Source: Aristolochia californica (lineage: Eukaryota > Streptophyta > Magnoliopsida > Piperales > Aristolochiaceae). Taken from it: a stretch of 64,000 nt of DNA. A program made the translations under genes and the position numbers. Below, in pieces: positions 39,670 to 51,199 of the stretch (position 1 is the stretch's first letter; each line of letters opens with the position of its first letter). The DNA is taken from assembly GCA_029961685.1 (NCBI GenBank), contig JARWKL010000006.1:17919276-17983275 (forward strand), given 5' to 3'. The notes beneath the pieces are model-generated. The model worked only from the letters and a program-made list of their open reading frames with translations, was not told the origin of the DNA and ran no database searches.

Positions 39670-40236
39670 TCAAGGAGCTAACTGACAATCACCAGTGTTC
39701 TGAAGCTGTAAAGAGTGAAGTACGTTTGGTACCTGTGTCACAATACCCTGTAATGTAATCTGGCCTTGTTGTGTTGTAAATGTCATAGTCCGAGTGTGAA
39801 AGTCCCACAATATAGGGCCTAATAACTGAAGCCATTTGACCCCGAGCACCAAATTAAATCCTGCCAAAGGAATGACCAGTAATTCCACCTGAAATGAATG
39901 TCCCTCAATGGTAAAAGGGGTGTTTGCACATAACCCCACACTGGCAATTTTAGCCCCATTGGCCACTAAAACCGAGAGACCCATTTGCTGTTGAATTTCC
40001 AATCCCAATTGTTTCACTGCGGGCTCACTGATAAAATTATGTGTGCTGCCAGAATCAACTATAGCAAGTAGCATGAGGTGGTGTAGCTTGGCCTTTACCT
40101 GCATGGTATTAGAACTACGCAGGCCATGCATGGCATGGAGGGAGAGTTCTGGTTCTTGCTGTTCCTCTTCAACAAATTCATTTTCAGGAAGCTCTTCTGA
40201 ACTTTCTTCCCAAAGTTCAATACTAAATAAACGTTT
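39670..40236 (-). pseudogene. Retroelement aspartic protease
   Basis: This is the longest intact piece of the element. The active-site motif is AIVDSGSTHNFIS, with the catalytic D codon at 40056-40054, followed by hydrophobic strands (LLVIPLAGFNLVLGVKWL) as in Ty3/gypsy proteases. Such enzymes act as dimers to cut Gag-Pol. The frame ends at TGA 39672-39670, in the linker before reverse transcriptase, where related polyproteins continue. Confidence 0.88.
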
Positions 40237-41283
40237 ACAGGTATGTCCTGGAAGAAAATTTTCATCACAATTAAAACATAGGCCCTTGGCCTTTCTAGTC
40301 TCCATTTCCTGTTTAGTCAAAAATTTACGTGGAAGAGTGTGGGGGGTCACAATTGTAGACTGGTTTGCTCGGTTAGGGGCAGAGGAGCCAAAATGTAGGC
40401 CAGGTGCAGCACCCTGTATTTTGTTGTTCTAAAATGGTTTTTGGCCTAAGGATTATTTTATAACTCTTTGTTTCTGTTCCATAGCTCTGGCATAATTCAT
40501 GGCTGAGTCCAAGTCTGTCGGACCAAGTAATTCCACTTCCAATCTAACCGCCTCAGTCAATCCAACATTAAAAATCTGAACATGTAGGTGAGGAGGAACA
40601 AATTCATTGGCTCAGGCCAACCTTTCTTGGAACATTTTTTGGTACAATTCTAAGGTGCCAGTCTGTTTATAGTTAATCAATTCCTCCACTGGGTTGCTGC
40701 TAGCTGGAGGTCCAAACCTCATCTGGCAAGCATGTTTAAAATGTAGCCAACCCTGAGTGGAATGGGCATTTCAGTAGTGATGAAACCACATGAGCGCTTC
40801 ATCGAGTAGGTGGTAGGCGGCCAATGTAACCTTGTCCATATCCACCATTTTTTTATGATAGAAAAATTGCTCACATTTGGTGAACCAAAGTAAAGGATCT
40901 TTAGAGCCATTATACGTTGGAAAATTAAGTTTAAAGTACCTGGGAACCGTAGTTGGTCCTTGTGCGTGAGTCGCTATGGGAACAGGTTGTTGGCGCAATG
41001 GTGGGGGTGGTGGTGGCGTGAAGTGTGGGTGATGAACTGCCTGTGGTTGAAAGTTGGTGGCTGGTGGTGGCGTTGGGGATTGAATTGCAGCAAGTTGGCG
41101 GATGACTATTTGGAGAGAGGATTCCAGCGTGTGCAATGTATTATGGATGTTAGTAATTTCAGTACCTTGAAGAGTGGATCGTTGTTGAAGGTCTGAAAGC
41201 ACTTGACGTATGTCGTCTGGAGAAGAGGAGTCGTCGAGGGTGGACCTGTCTGATACCACGTTGTTAGGATCCTCACAATCCAT
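40237..41283 (-). pseudogene. Gag nucleocapsid protein, broken
   Basis: Gag packages the element RNA. An N-terminal helical, glutamine-rich stretch and a proline-rich linker (TPPPPPPLRQQ) precede the conserved retrotransposon gag core beginning PRYFKLNFPTYNGSKDPLLW. A zinc knuckle, CFNCDENFLPGHTC, lies at 40278-40237. It is the PGH-type C..C..H.C variant seen in plant chromoviruses. Stops interrupt the frame at 40773-40771 (TGA), 40614-40612 (TGA), 40455-40453 (TAA) and 40431-40429 (TAG). The first usable ATG is at 41283, inside the LTR, or 41319 further upstream. The frame is open through the primer-binding site and has no other methionine until the gag core, so the start is unusual. Confidence 0.88.
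41247..41258 (-). other. Primer-binding site, tRNA-iMet type
   Basis: The minus strand reads TGGTATCAGACA, close to the TGGTATCAGAGC used by plant retrotransposons that prime from initiator methionine tRNA. It lies three bases (ACG) inside the end of the 5' LTR, the normal place. The last bases differ from the consensus. Confidence 0.85.
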
Positions 41284-41668
41284 GGATCTTATCCCTCTCC
41301 TCTCTTCCCTTCCTTCCATTGCTTGCTTGACGTTAAGATATATTGATGGGGTCTTGAAAAAAAAAATTGGAAAGGGAATTTTGGAAAAGGAATTGGGGGA
41401 AAAATGGGAGACAGCTTGAAGGAGCTCTCAACCTGTTTAACTAATTTACTCTAGGCTAAAGTAGACTCAATTGCTAACCTTCATTAACCTAGTCGTCCCC
41501 TTAAATAGGGTTGAGGACGCCAAATACAATTCAGACCTTTGGGTCAATGGTTCAAGCCAAATAAATTCTAAACCAAACCAAACCAAAATCAATTACTTGG
41601 AAATTGAAAATCACATTAATTAATTCCTACGCCTGCTGCTAACTCGTGATGCTATAGAGTCCATAACA
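41262..41668 (-). repeat. 5' LTR of the chromovirus, 407 bp
   Basis: The LTR begins TGTTATGGACTC at 41668 and ends GATCCTAACA at 41262. The ends form the short inverted repeat TGTTA...TAACA with the canonical TG...CA. The primer-binding site follows after three bases. The other side abuts satellite sequence at 41669. There is no full partner LTR in the window, so insertion age cannot be taken from LTR divergence. Confidence 0.87.
41500..41507 (-). promoter_or_regulatory. Possible TATA box of the 5' LTR
   Basis: CCCTATTTAAGG on the minus strand contains a TATA-like TATTTAAG roughly mid-LTR, where the promoter of a retrotransposon is expected. No other element of the promoter is distinctive. 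Confidence 0.4.
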
Positions 41669-44007
41669 GCAGACCAAAAAATCATTGATCATCATAAATT
41701 TTTTATCGATTAATGGTGTGTGACGGCTATAATTTGTTTTAGAAATGACTTATAGTTTGGGAGTCAACAATCAATTAGAAATGCCTCGCCCCCCTCTTCC
41801 GATGATTGCAAAACCGAATATATAAAAAACTAAAAGAGTTTACAATCCGTAAAAATCACTGATACTTTTTGAAATTATCTCTCTCAGCATTTGTGCATTT
41901 CCATTTTGGATGTTCAATTTGTTTCAAATCCAAACTAGAGTTTTCTCTCTCCCATTTTTCCCGTAAACAAAAAGATAAGGCAAATAGAACACAAAAAAAA
42001 TGAAAAATTTAGAGTTTAAGTATGCAAAAAATTGAAAACTATAATAAATGTAAGTGAAGAAAATTATTTCAAGCACTAAAAATGAACACCAAAGCTTTGT
42101 TATCCATGTATGGGAAATTCCACTTGTACAACCCCTCTTAGCTTGGCGGAATTTTATAAGAAAGAGATTTCTAATTGATCCTAACGTGTTTTAAATGCAG
42201 TGGATATGCTTGCCAGAAACATGTTGAAGATGCAAATGACCTAATGATCCAAAATTTTCAAGGGATAGAAAAAATTAAATTCTCAAGTTAACGTGTTGTG
42301 GGATATTTACCTGAGCCAAATTACCCACACTTTTCCTATTTTAAAAAAAGTGGACCTAACAATCATAGTTCATCGTAAATGTTTTGATTGATTATTCATG
42401 TCTAACGGCTATAATTTTTTTAGAAATGACTTATGGTTTTGGAGTCAACACTCAGTTAAAAATGCCTCACCACCCTCTTCCGATGATTGCAAAACCCAAT
42501 ATATAAAAAACTAAAAGAATTTACTTTCCTTAAAAATACAAGATACTTTTTTGAATTATCTCTCTCAACATTTATGCATTTCCATTTTGGATGTTCAATT
42601 TTTTTTCAAATCATAACTTGAGTTTTCACTCTCCCATTTTTCTTGTAAACAAAAAGATAAGGCAAATAGATCACAAAAAAAAAGAAAATTTTAGAGTTTA
42701 TGTACGAAAAAACTTGAAAACAATAGTAAATGTAAGTGAAGAAAATTATTTCACGCACTAAAAATGAACACCAAAGTTTTGTTATCCATGTTTGGGAAAT
42801 TCCACTGGTACAACCCCTAATAGTTTGGTGAATTTTATAAGAAAGAGATTTCTAATTGATCCTAACATGTTTTATATGTGATGGATATGCAAGCCTGAAA
42901 CATGTTGAAGATGCAAATTACCTAATGATCCAAAATTTCAAGGAGAAGAAAAAATTAAATTCTCAAGTTAAAGTGTGGTGGGATATTTACTAGGGTCAGC
43001 CAACTCACTTTTTGCCAATTTTACAAAAAATGGGCATAACAATAATATATCATCGTAAATTTTTTGATCAATTAATGATGGGTAACGGCTAACATATTTT
43101 TCAGAAATGACTTATGGTTTGGGAGTCCCAAACATAGTTAAAAATGCCTCATCCCCCTCTTTCGATGATTGCAAAACCCAATATATAAAAAACTAAAAGA
43201 GTTTACAATCATTAAAAATCACAGATACTTTTTGGAATTATCTCTGTCAGAATTTGAGCATTTCCGTTTTCGATGTTCAATTTTTTTTCAAATCCAAACT
43301 TGAGTTTTCACTCTCCAATTTTTCTTGTAAACAAAAAGATAAGGAAAATAGATCACAACAAAATGAAAATTTTAGAGTTTATGTATGCAAAAAATTGAAC
43401 ACTATAATATATGTAAGTAAAGAAAATTATTTCATGCACTAAAAATGAACACCAAAGTTTTGTTGTCCTTGTTTGGGAAATTCCACTAGTACAATCCCTA
43501 ATAGCTTGATGGAATTTTGTTAGAAAGCGATTGCTAATTGATCCTAACATGTTCTAAATGTAGTGGATATTCATGCCTGAAACATGTTGAAGATGCAAAT
43601 GACCTAATGATCCAAAAATTTCAGGTAGAAAAAATTAAATACTCAAGTTTACGTGCGATGGGATATTTACCAGAGCCAAACAACCCACTTTTTGCCCATG
43701 TTACAAAAAGCGGGCCTAACAATCATAGACCATCGTAAATGTTTTTTATTGATTAATGATGTGTAACGGCTATAATTTTTGTTACAAATGACTTATGGTT
43801 TGGGAGTCAACACACAGTTAAAAATGCCTCACCCCCTCTTCCGATGATTGCAAAACCCAATATATAAAAAATTAAAAGTGTTTACGATCCTCAAAAATCA
43901 CAGATACTTTTTGGTATCATTTCTCTCTGTATTTGTGCATTTCGATTTTGGATGTTCAATTTTTTTTCAAATCCAAACTTGAGTTTTCTCTCTCCCTTTT
44001 TTCTCGT

Positions 44008-44030
44008 AAACAAAATGATAACGTGCGGTG
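44008..44030. other. Deletion junction, about 300 bp missing from a monomer
   Basis: CGTAAACAAAATGATA is followed directly by ACGTGCGGTGGGATATTT. Everything from GATCACAACAAAATG through the anchor to the AAGTTAACGTGCGG landmark is missing. Confidence 0.8.
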
Positions 44031-44889
44031 GGATATTTATAAGAGCCAAACATCCCACTTTTTTCCCATGTTAGAAAAGGTAGACCTAACAATCATAGAT
44101 CATCGTAATTGTTTTGATTGATTAATGAGGTGTAACAGCTATAATTTTTGTTAGAAATGACTTATGGTTTGAAAGTCAACAATCAATTAAAAATACCTCG
44201 CTCTTCCGATGATTACAAAACCCAATAAATAAAAAACTAGAAGTGTTTAAAATCCTTAAAAATCTAAGATACTCTTTGGAATTATCTCCCTCAGTATTTG
44301 TGTATTTCCATTTTGGATGTTCAAATTTTTTTCAAATCCAAACTTGAGTTTTCACTCTCCCATTTTTCTTGTAAACAAAAAGATAATGCAAATAGATTAC
44401 AACAAAAAGAAAATTTTAGAACTTATGTACGCAAAAAATAGAAAACTATAATAAATGTAAGTGAAGAAAATAATTTCATGCACTAAAAATGAACACCAAA
44501 GTTTTGTTATCCATGTTTAGGAATTCCACTGTTACACCCCCTAATAGTTTGGTGAAATTTTGTAAGAAAGAGATTTCTAATTGATCCTTACATGTTTTAA
44601 ATGTGGTGGATATGCATGCCTGAAACATGTTGAAGATGCAATTGACCTAATAATCAAAAAATTTCAAGGAGTAGAAAAAATTAAATTCTCAAGTTAACGT
44701 GCGATGGGATATACCTGAGCCAAACAACCCACTTTTTGCCCATTTTGCAAAAAAAGGACCTAACAATCATAGATCACCGTAAATGTTTTGATTGATTAAT
44801 GACATGTAACAGCTATAATTTTTGTTAGAAATGACTTATGGTTTGGAAGCCAACAATCAGTTAAAAATGCCTTACCCCTCCCACCCCCC

Positions 44890-44890
<1 letters not shown>

Positions 44891-44935
<45 letters not shown>
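44891..44935 (+). repeat. Poly-C tract, 45 C, inside an 80-base C-rich block
   Basis: Forty-five uninterrupted C lie within a longer C-rich block (about 44875-44965), again at the C-rich site of the monomer. The neighbouring duplicate at 45636-45666 has only short C runs here. The offset between the duplicates is 765 bp before this block and 701 bp after it, so about 64 bp was gained here or lost from the other copy. Confidence 0.92.
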
Positions 44936-44938
<3 letters not shown>

Positions 44939-44950
44939 CACCCCCCCGCG

Positions 44951-46330
44951 CCCCGCTACCCCCTTCTTCCGGTGGTTGCAAAACCCAATATATAAAAAAC
45001 TAAAAGTGTTTACAATCCTTAAAAATCACAGATACTTTTTGGAATTATCTCTCTCAGAATTTGTGCATTTCCATTATGGATGTTCAATTTTTTTTAAAAT
45101 CCAAACTTGAGTTTTCTCTTTCCCTTTTTTCTCGGAAACAAAATTATAAGGCAAATAGATCACAACAAAAAAAAAATTTCAGAGTTTATGTATGCAAAAA
45201 ATTGAAAACTATAATAAATGTAAGTGAAGAAAATTATTTCACGCACTAACAATGAACACCAATGTTTTGTTATCCATGTTTAGGAAATTCCACTGTAATA
45301 ATCCCTAATAGCTTTGTAGAATTTGGTAAGAAAGAGATTTCTAATTGATCCTTACATGTTTTAAATGTGGTGGATGTATATGCCTGAAACATGTTCAAGA
45401 TGCAAATGTCCTAATGATCAAAAAAATTCAAGGAGTAGAAAAAATTAAATTCTCAAGTTAATGTGCAGTGGGAAATTTACAAGAGCCAAACAACCCACTT
45501 TTTGCCCAAGTAAGAAAAAGCGGACCTAACAATCATAGATCATAGTAAATGTTTTGATTGATTAAAGACGTTTAACGTCTATAATTTTTGTTAGAAATGT
45601 CTTATGGTTTGGAAGCCAACAATCAATTAAAAAAGCCTTACCCCTCCCACCCCCCACTACCCCCCTCTTCCGATGGTTGCAAAACCCAATATATAAAAAA
45701 CTAAAAGTGTTTACAATCCTTAAAAATCACAGATACTTTTTGGAATTATCTCTCTCAGAATTTGTGCATTTCCATTATGGATGTTCAATTTTTTTTCAAA
45801 TCCAAACTTGAGTTTTCTCTTTCCCTTTTTTCTCGGAAACAAAATTATAAGGCAAATAGATCACAAAAAAAAAAAAAAAATTTCAGAGTTTATGTATGCA
45901 AAAAATTGAAAACTATAATAAATGTAAGTGAAGAAAATTATTTCACGCACTAACAATGAACACCAAAGTTTTGTTATCCATTTTTAGGAAATTCCACTGT
46001 AATAATCCCTAATAGCTTTGTAGAATTTGGTAAGAAAGAGATTTCTAATTGATCCTTACATGTTTTAAATGTGGTGGATGTACATGCCTGAAACATGTTC
46101 AAGATGCAAATGTCTTAATGATCAAAAAAATTCGAGTAGAAAAAATTAAATTCTCAAGTTAATGTGCGGTGGGAAATTTACAAGAGCCAAACAACCCACT
46201 TTTTGCCCAAGTAAGAAAAAGCGGACCTAACAATCATAGATCATCGTAAATGTTTTGATTGATTAAAGACGTTTAACGTCTATAATTTTTGTTAGAAATG
46301 GCTTATGGTTTGGAAGACAACAATCAATTA
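44951..46330. repeat. Recent duplication of a ~701-bp monomer
   Basis: Two adjacent units, about 44951-45650 and 45652-46330, are nearly identical. They share features rare elsewhere: CATTATGGATGTTC, TTTCTCGGAAACAAAATTATAAGG, CACTGTAATAATCCC, GCCCAAGTAAGAAAAAGCGG and GACGTTTAACGTC. The offset is 701 bp. Their similarity is far higher than between most neighbours, so the duplication is young. Open frames within them are simply copied satellite. Confidence 0.85.
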
Positions 46331-47719
46331 AAAAAGCCACGCACCTCCCCTCCCCCCTTCTGATGATTGCAAAACCCAATATATAAAAAACTAAAAGTGT
46401 TTACAATCCTTAAAAATCACAGATACTTTTAGGAATTATCTTTCTCAGAATTTGTACATTTCCATTTTGAATGTTCAATTTTTTTTTCAAATCCAAACGT
46501 GAGCTTTCTTTCTCCCTTTTTACTCGTAAACAAAATGATAAAGTAAATAGATCACAGAAAAATGAAAATTTCAGAGTTTTTGTATGCAAAAAATGGAAAA
46601 ATATAATAAATTTAAGTGAAGAATATTATTTCACACACTAAAAATGAACATCAAAGTTTTGTTATCCATGTTTAGGAAATTCCACTATTACAACCCCTAA
46701 TAGCTCTGTGGAATATTTTAAGAAAAAGATTTCTAATTGATTCTTACATGTTTTAAATGTGGTGGATGTACATGCCTGAAACATGTTGAAGATGCAAATG
46801 TCCTAATGATCAAAAAATTTCAAGGAGTAGAAAAATTAAATTCTCAAGTTAACGTGCGGTGGGATATTTACAAGAGCCAAACAACCCACTTTTTGCCCAT
46901 GTTAGAAAAAGCGGACCAAACAATCATAGATCATCGTAATTGTTTTGATTGATTAATGAGGTGTAATGGCTATAATTTTTGTTAGAAATGACTTATGGTT
47001 TAGAAGTCAACAATCAGTTAAAAATACCTCGCCCCCCTCTTGCGATGATTGCAAAACCCAATATATAAAAAACTAAAAGTGTTTAAAATCCTTAAAAGTC
47101 TAAGATACTCTTTGGAATTATCTCCCTCAGCATTTGTGTACTTCCATTTTGGATTTTCAAATTTTTTTCAAACCCAAACTTGTGTTTTCACTCTCCCATT
47201 TTTCTAGTAAACCAAAAGATAATGCAAATAGATCACAACAAAAAGAAAATTTTGGAGCTTATGTACGAAAAATTGAAAACTATAATAAATGTAAGTGAAG
47301 AAAATTATTTCACGTACTAAAAATGAACACCAAAGTTTTGTTATCCATGTTTAGGAAATTGCACTGTTACAACCCCTAATAGTTTGGTGGAATTTTGTAA
47401 GAATGATATTTCTAATTGATCCTTACATGTTTTAAATGTGGTGGATATGCATGACTGAAACATGTTGAAGATGCAATTGACCTAATAATCAAAAAATTTC
47501 AAGGAGTAGAAAAAATTAAATTCTCAAGTTAATGTGCGGTGGGTTTACAAGAGCCAAACAACCCACTTTTTGCCCATGTTACAAAAACTGGACCTAACAA
47601 TCATAGATCATCGTAAATGTTTTGATTGATTAATGACATGTAACGGCTATAATTTTTGTTAGAAATGACTTATGGTTTGGAAGCCAACAATCAGTTAAAA
47701 ATGCCTCGCCCTTCCTCCC

Positions 47720-47882
47720 CCCCGCTTGACTGAAACATGTTGAAGATGCAATTGACCTAATAATCAAAAAATTTCAAGGAGTAGAAAAAAATTAAATTCT
47801 CAAGTTGCGGTGGGATATTTACAAGAGCCATACAACCCACTTTTTTCCCATGTTACAAAAACTGGACCTAACTCTCCTTAAA
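47720..47882. repeat. Remnant of a doubly deleted monomer
   Basis: After a C-rich run the sequence jumps to TGACTGAAACATGTTGAAG. About 140 bp later it jumps again, from ACTGGACCTAAC to TCTCCTTAAAAGTCACAG. Only a ~145-bp piece of a monomer lies between the two junctions (about 47728 and 47872). Confidence 0.75.
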
Positions 47883-50498
47883 AGTCACAGATACATATTT
47901 GAATTATCTCTCTTAGCATTTTTGCATTTCCATTTTGGATGTTCAATTTTTTTTCAAATCCCAACTTGAGTTTCCATTTTCCCATTTTTCTTGTAAACAA
48001 AAAGATAAGGCAAATAGATGACAACAAAACGAAAATTTTAGAATTTGTGTTTGCAAAAAATTGAAAAACTATAATAAATGTAAGTGAAGAAAATTATTTC
48101 ACGCACTAAAAATGAACACAAAGGTTTTGTTATCCATGTTTGGGAAATTCTACTAGTACAATCCATAATAGCTTAGTGGAATTTTCTAAGAAAGAGATTT
48201 CTAATTGATCCTAACATGTTTTAAATGTGGTGAATATGCAAGCCTGAAACATGTTGATGATGCAAATGACCTAATGGTTCAAAATTTCAAGAAATTGAAA
48301 AAATTAAATTCTAAATTTAACGTGGGGTGGGATATTTACCTGAGTCAAATAACTCACTTTTTGCAAATTTTACAAAAAGCGGACGTTACAATCATAGATC
48401 ATCGTAAATGTTTTGATTGATTAATGAAGTGTATCGACTAAAATATTTTTCAGAAATGACTTTTGGTTTGGGAGTCAAAACATAGTTAAAAATGCCTCAC
48501 CCGCCTCTTTCGATGATTGCAAAACCACATATATAAAAAATTAAAAGAGTTTTCAATCCTTAAAAACCACAGATACTTTTTGGAATTATCTCTCTCAGCA
48601 TTTTTGCAGTTCAATTTTTTTTTCAAATCCAAACTTGAGTTTTCGTTCTCCCATTTTTCTCGTAAAAAAAAAGATAAGGCAAATAGATCATAAAAATTTG
48701 AAATATTTAGAGTTTATGTATACAAAAAATTGAAAACTATAATAAATGTAAGTGAAGAAAAATTTTTCACGCACTAAAAATGAACACCAAAGTTTTGTTA
48801 TCCATGTTTGGGAAATTCCATTGGTACAACCCCTAATAACTTGGGGAGTTTTGTAAGAAAGAGATTGCTAATTGATCCTAACATGTTCTAAATGCGGTGG
48901 ATATACATGTCTGAAACATGTTAAAGATGCAAATGACCTAATGATCCAAAAATTTCGTGTAGAAAAAATTAAATTCTCAAGTTTACGTGCGGTGGGATAT
49001 TTACCAGAGCCAAACAACCCACTTTTTGCCTATATTACAAAAAAGGGACCTAACAATCATAGACCATCGTAAATGTTTTTATCGATTAATGATGTGTAAT
49101 GGCTATAATTTTTGTTAGAAATGACTTATGGTTTGGGAGTCAACACTCAGTTAAAAATGCCTCACCCCACTCTTCAGCTTATTGCAAAACCCAATATATA
49201 AAAAACTAAAAGAGTTTACAATCCTTAAAAATCACATATACATTTTGGAATCATCTCTCTACATTTGTGCATTTCCATTTTGGATGTTCAATTTTTTGTC
49301 AAATCCAAGCATGAGTTTTCACTCTTCCATTTTTATTGTTAACAAAAAGAAAAAACAAATAGATCACAACAAAATGAAAATTTTCGAGTTTATATATGCA
49401 AAAAATTGAAAACTATAATAAATGTAAGTGAATAAAATTATTTCACGCAAAAAAAATGAACACCAAACTTTTGTTATCCATGTTTGGGAAATTTCCCTTA
49501 TAGCTTGGTGAAATTTTGTAAGAAAGAGATTTCTAATTGATCCTTACATGTTTTAAATGTGGTGGACATGCATGCCTGAAACATGTTGAAGATGCAAATG
49601 ACCTAATGATCAAAAATTTCAAGGAGTAGAAAAAATTAAATTCTCAAGTTAACATGCGGTGGGATATTTACCAGAGCCAAAACACCCACTTTTTGCCCTT
49701 GTTACAAAAAGCGGACCAAACAGTCATAGATCATCGTAAATTTTTTGATTTATTAATTTGGTGTAATGGATATAATTTTTGTTAGAAATGACTGATGGTT
49801 TGGAAATCACCAATCAAATAAAAATGCGTCCCAACCCCCCGCTTCCGATGATTGCAAAACCCAATATATAAAATATTAAAAGTGTTTACAATCCTTAAAA
49901 ATCACAGATACTTTTTGGAATCATCTCTCTCAGCATTTGCGCATTTCCATTTTGGATGTTCAATTTTTTTTCAAATCCAAACTTGAGTTTTCTCTCTACC
50001 TTTTTTCTCGTAAATAAAAATATAAGGCAAATAGATCAGCACAAAATTAAAATTTTAGAGTTCATGTATGAAAAAAATTGAAAATTATAATAAATGTAAG
50101 TGAAGAAAACTATTTCATGCACTAAAAATGAACTCCATGGTTTTGTTATCCATGTTTGGGAAATTCCACTAGTACAACCCATAATAGCTTAGTGGAATTT
50201 TATAAGAAAAAGATTTCTAATTGATCCTAACATAATGTGGTGGAAATGCATGCCTGAAACATGTTGAAGATGCAAATGACCTAATGATCCAAAAATTTGG
50301 AGTAGAAAAAATTAAATTCTCAAGTTAACGAGCAGAGCAAAACAATCCACTTTTTGCCTATTTTACAAAATGCGGAACTAACAATCATAGATCATCGTAA
50401 ATGTTTAGATCGATTAATGATGTGTAGTGGCTACAATTTTTGTTAGAATTGACTTCTGGTTTGGGAGTCAACACTCAGTTAAAATAGCATCTCCCCCT

Positions 50499-50524
50499 CC
50501 CCCCCCCCCCCCCCCCCCCCCCCC
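50499..50524 (+). repeat. Poly-C tract, 26 C
   Basis: Twenty-six consecutive C at the C-rich site of the monomer, followed by GGCCCCGTCTTCCGATGATTG. Confidence 0.9.
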
Positions 50525-51199
50525 GGCCCCGTCTTCCGATGATTGTAAACCACAATATATAAATAGCTAAAAGAGTTTACCATCCTTAAAATCAAAGTTA
50601 CTTTTTGGAATTATCTCTCTCAGCATTTTTGCATTTCCATATTGGATGTTCAATTTTTTAAAAATCCAAACTTGAGTTTTCACTCTCCCATTTTTCTCGT
50701 TAACAAAAAGATAAGGCATATAGATCAATACAAAATGAAAATTTTAGATTTTATGTATGCAAAAAATCGAAAACTAAAATAAATATAAATGAAGAAAATT
50801 ATTTCACGCACTAAAAATGAACACCAAAGTTTTGTTATCCATGTTTGGGAAATTCCACTAGTACAAACCCAAATAGCTAGGTGGAATTTTATAAGAAAGA
50901 AATTTGTAATTGATCCTAACATGTTTTAAATGTGGATGATATGCATGCCTGAAACGAGTTAAAGATGTAAATGACCTAAGGATCTAAAAATTTCGAGGAG
51001 TACAAAAAATTAAATTTTCAAGTTAACGTGCGATGGGATATTTTCCAGTCCCAAACAACCCGCTATTTGCCTATTTTACTTTAACTGTACCTATCAATCA
51101 TAAATCATCGTAAATGTTTTGATCGATTAATGATGTGTAACGGTTATAATTTTTTGTGGAAAGGACTTATTGTTTGGGAGTCAACACTTAGTTAAAAAT

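Larger units (their letters stand above)
36878..41668 (-). mobile_element. Decayed Ty3/gypsy chromovirus lacking its 3' LTR
   Basis: Read on the minus strand the order is 5' LTR, primer-binding site, gag, CCHC-like knuckle, protease, reverse transcriptase, RNase H, integrase, chromodomain and polypurine tract. This is the Ty3/gypsy order, and the C-terminal chromodomain places it among the chromoviruses. The short LTR (407 bp) and compact interior (about 4.4 kb) would suit a Reina-like lineage, but I assign that only weakly. At least fifteen in-frame stops, several frameshifts and a substituted RT catalytic residue show it is dead. It interrupts the satellite: the left flank ends at GATCATAACA and the right flank resumes at GCAGACCAAAAAATC, about 165 bp further along the monomer. 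That satellite stretch and almost all of the 3' LTR have been lost. Confidence 0.95.

Noticed and set aside
37922..41419. Plus-strand open frames across the chromovirus (37922-38248, 39384-39638, 40043-40432, 40960-41196, 41210-41419)
   Set aside because: They lie antisense to clear gag and pol motifs and have no recognisable content of their own.
36870..41700. A complete, potentially active retrotransposon
   Set aside because: The 3' LTR is missing, at least fifteen in-frame stops and several frameshifts break gag-pol, and the RT catalytic motif is substituted.
44796..44981. Minus-strand open frame rich in glycine
   Set aside because: It is simply the translation of the poly-C tract read on the opposite strand.
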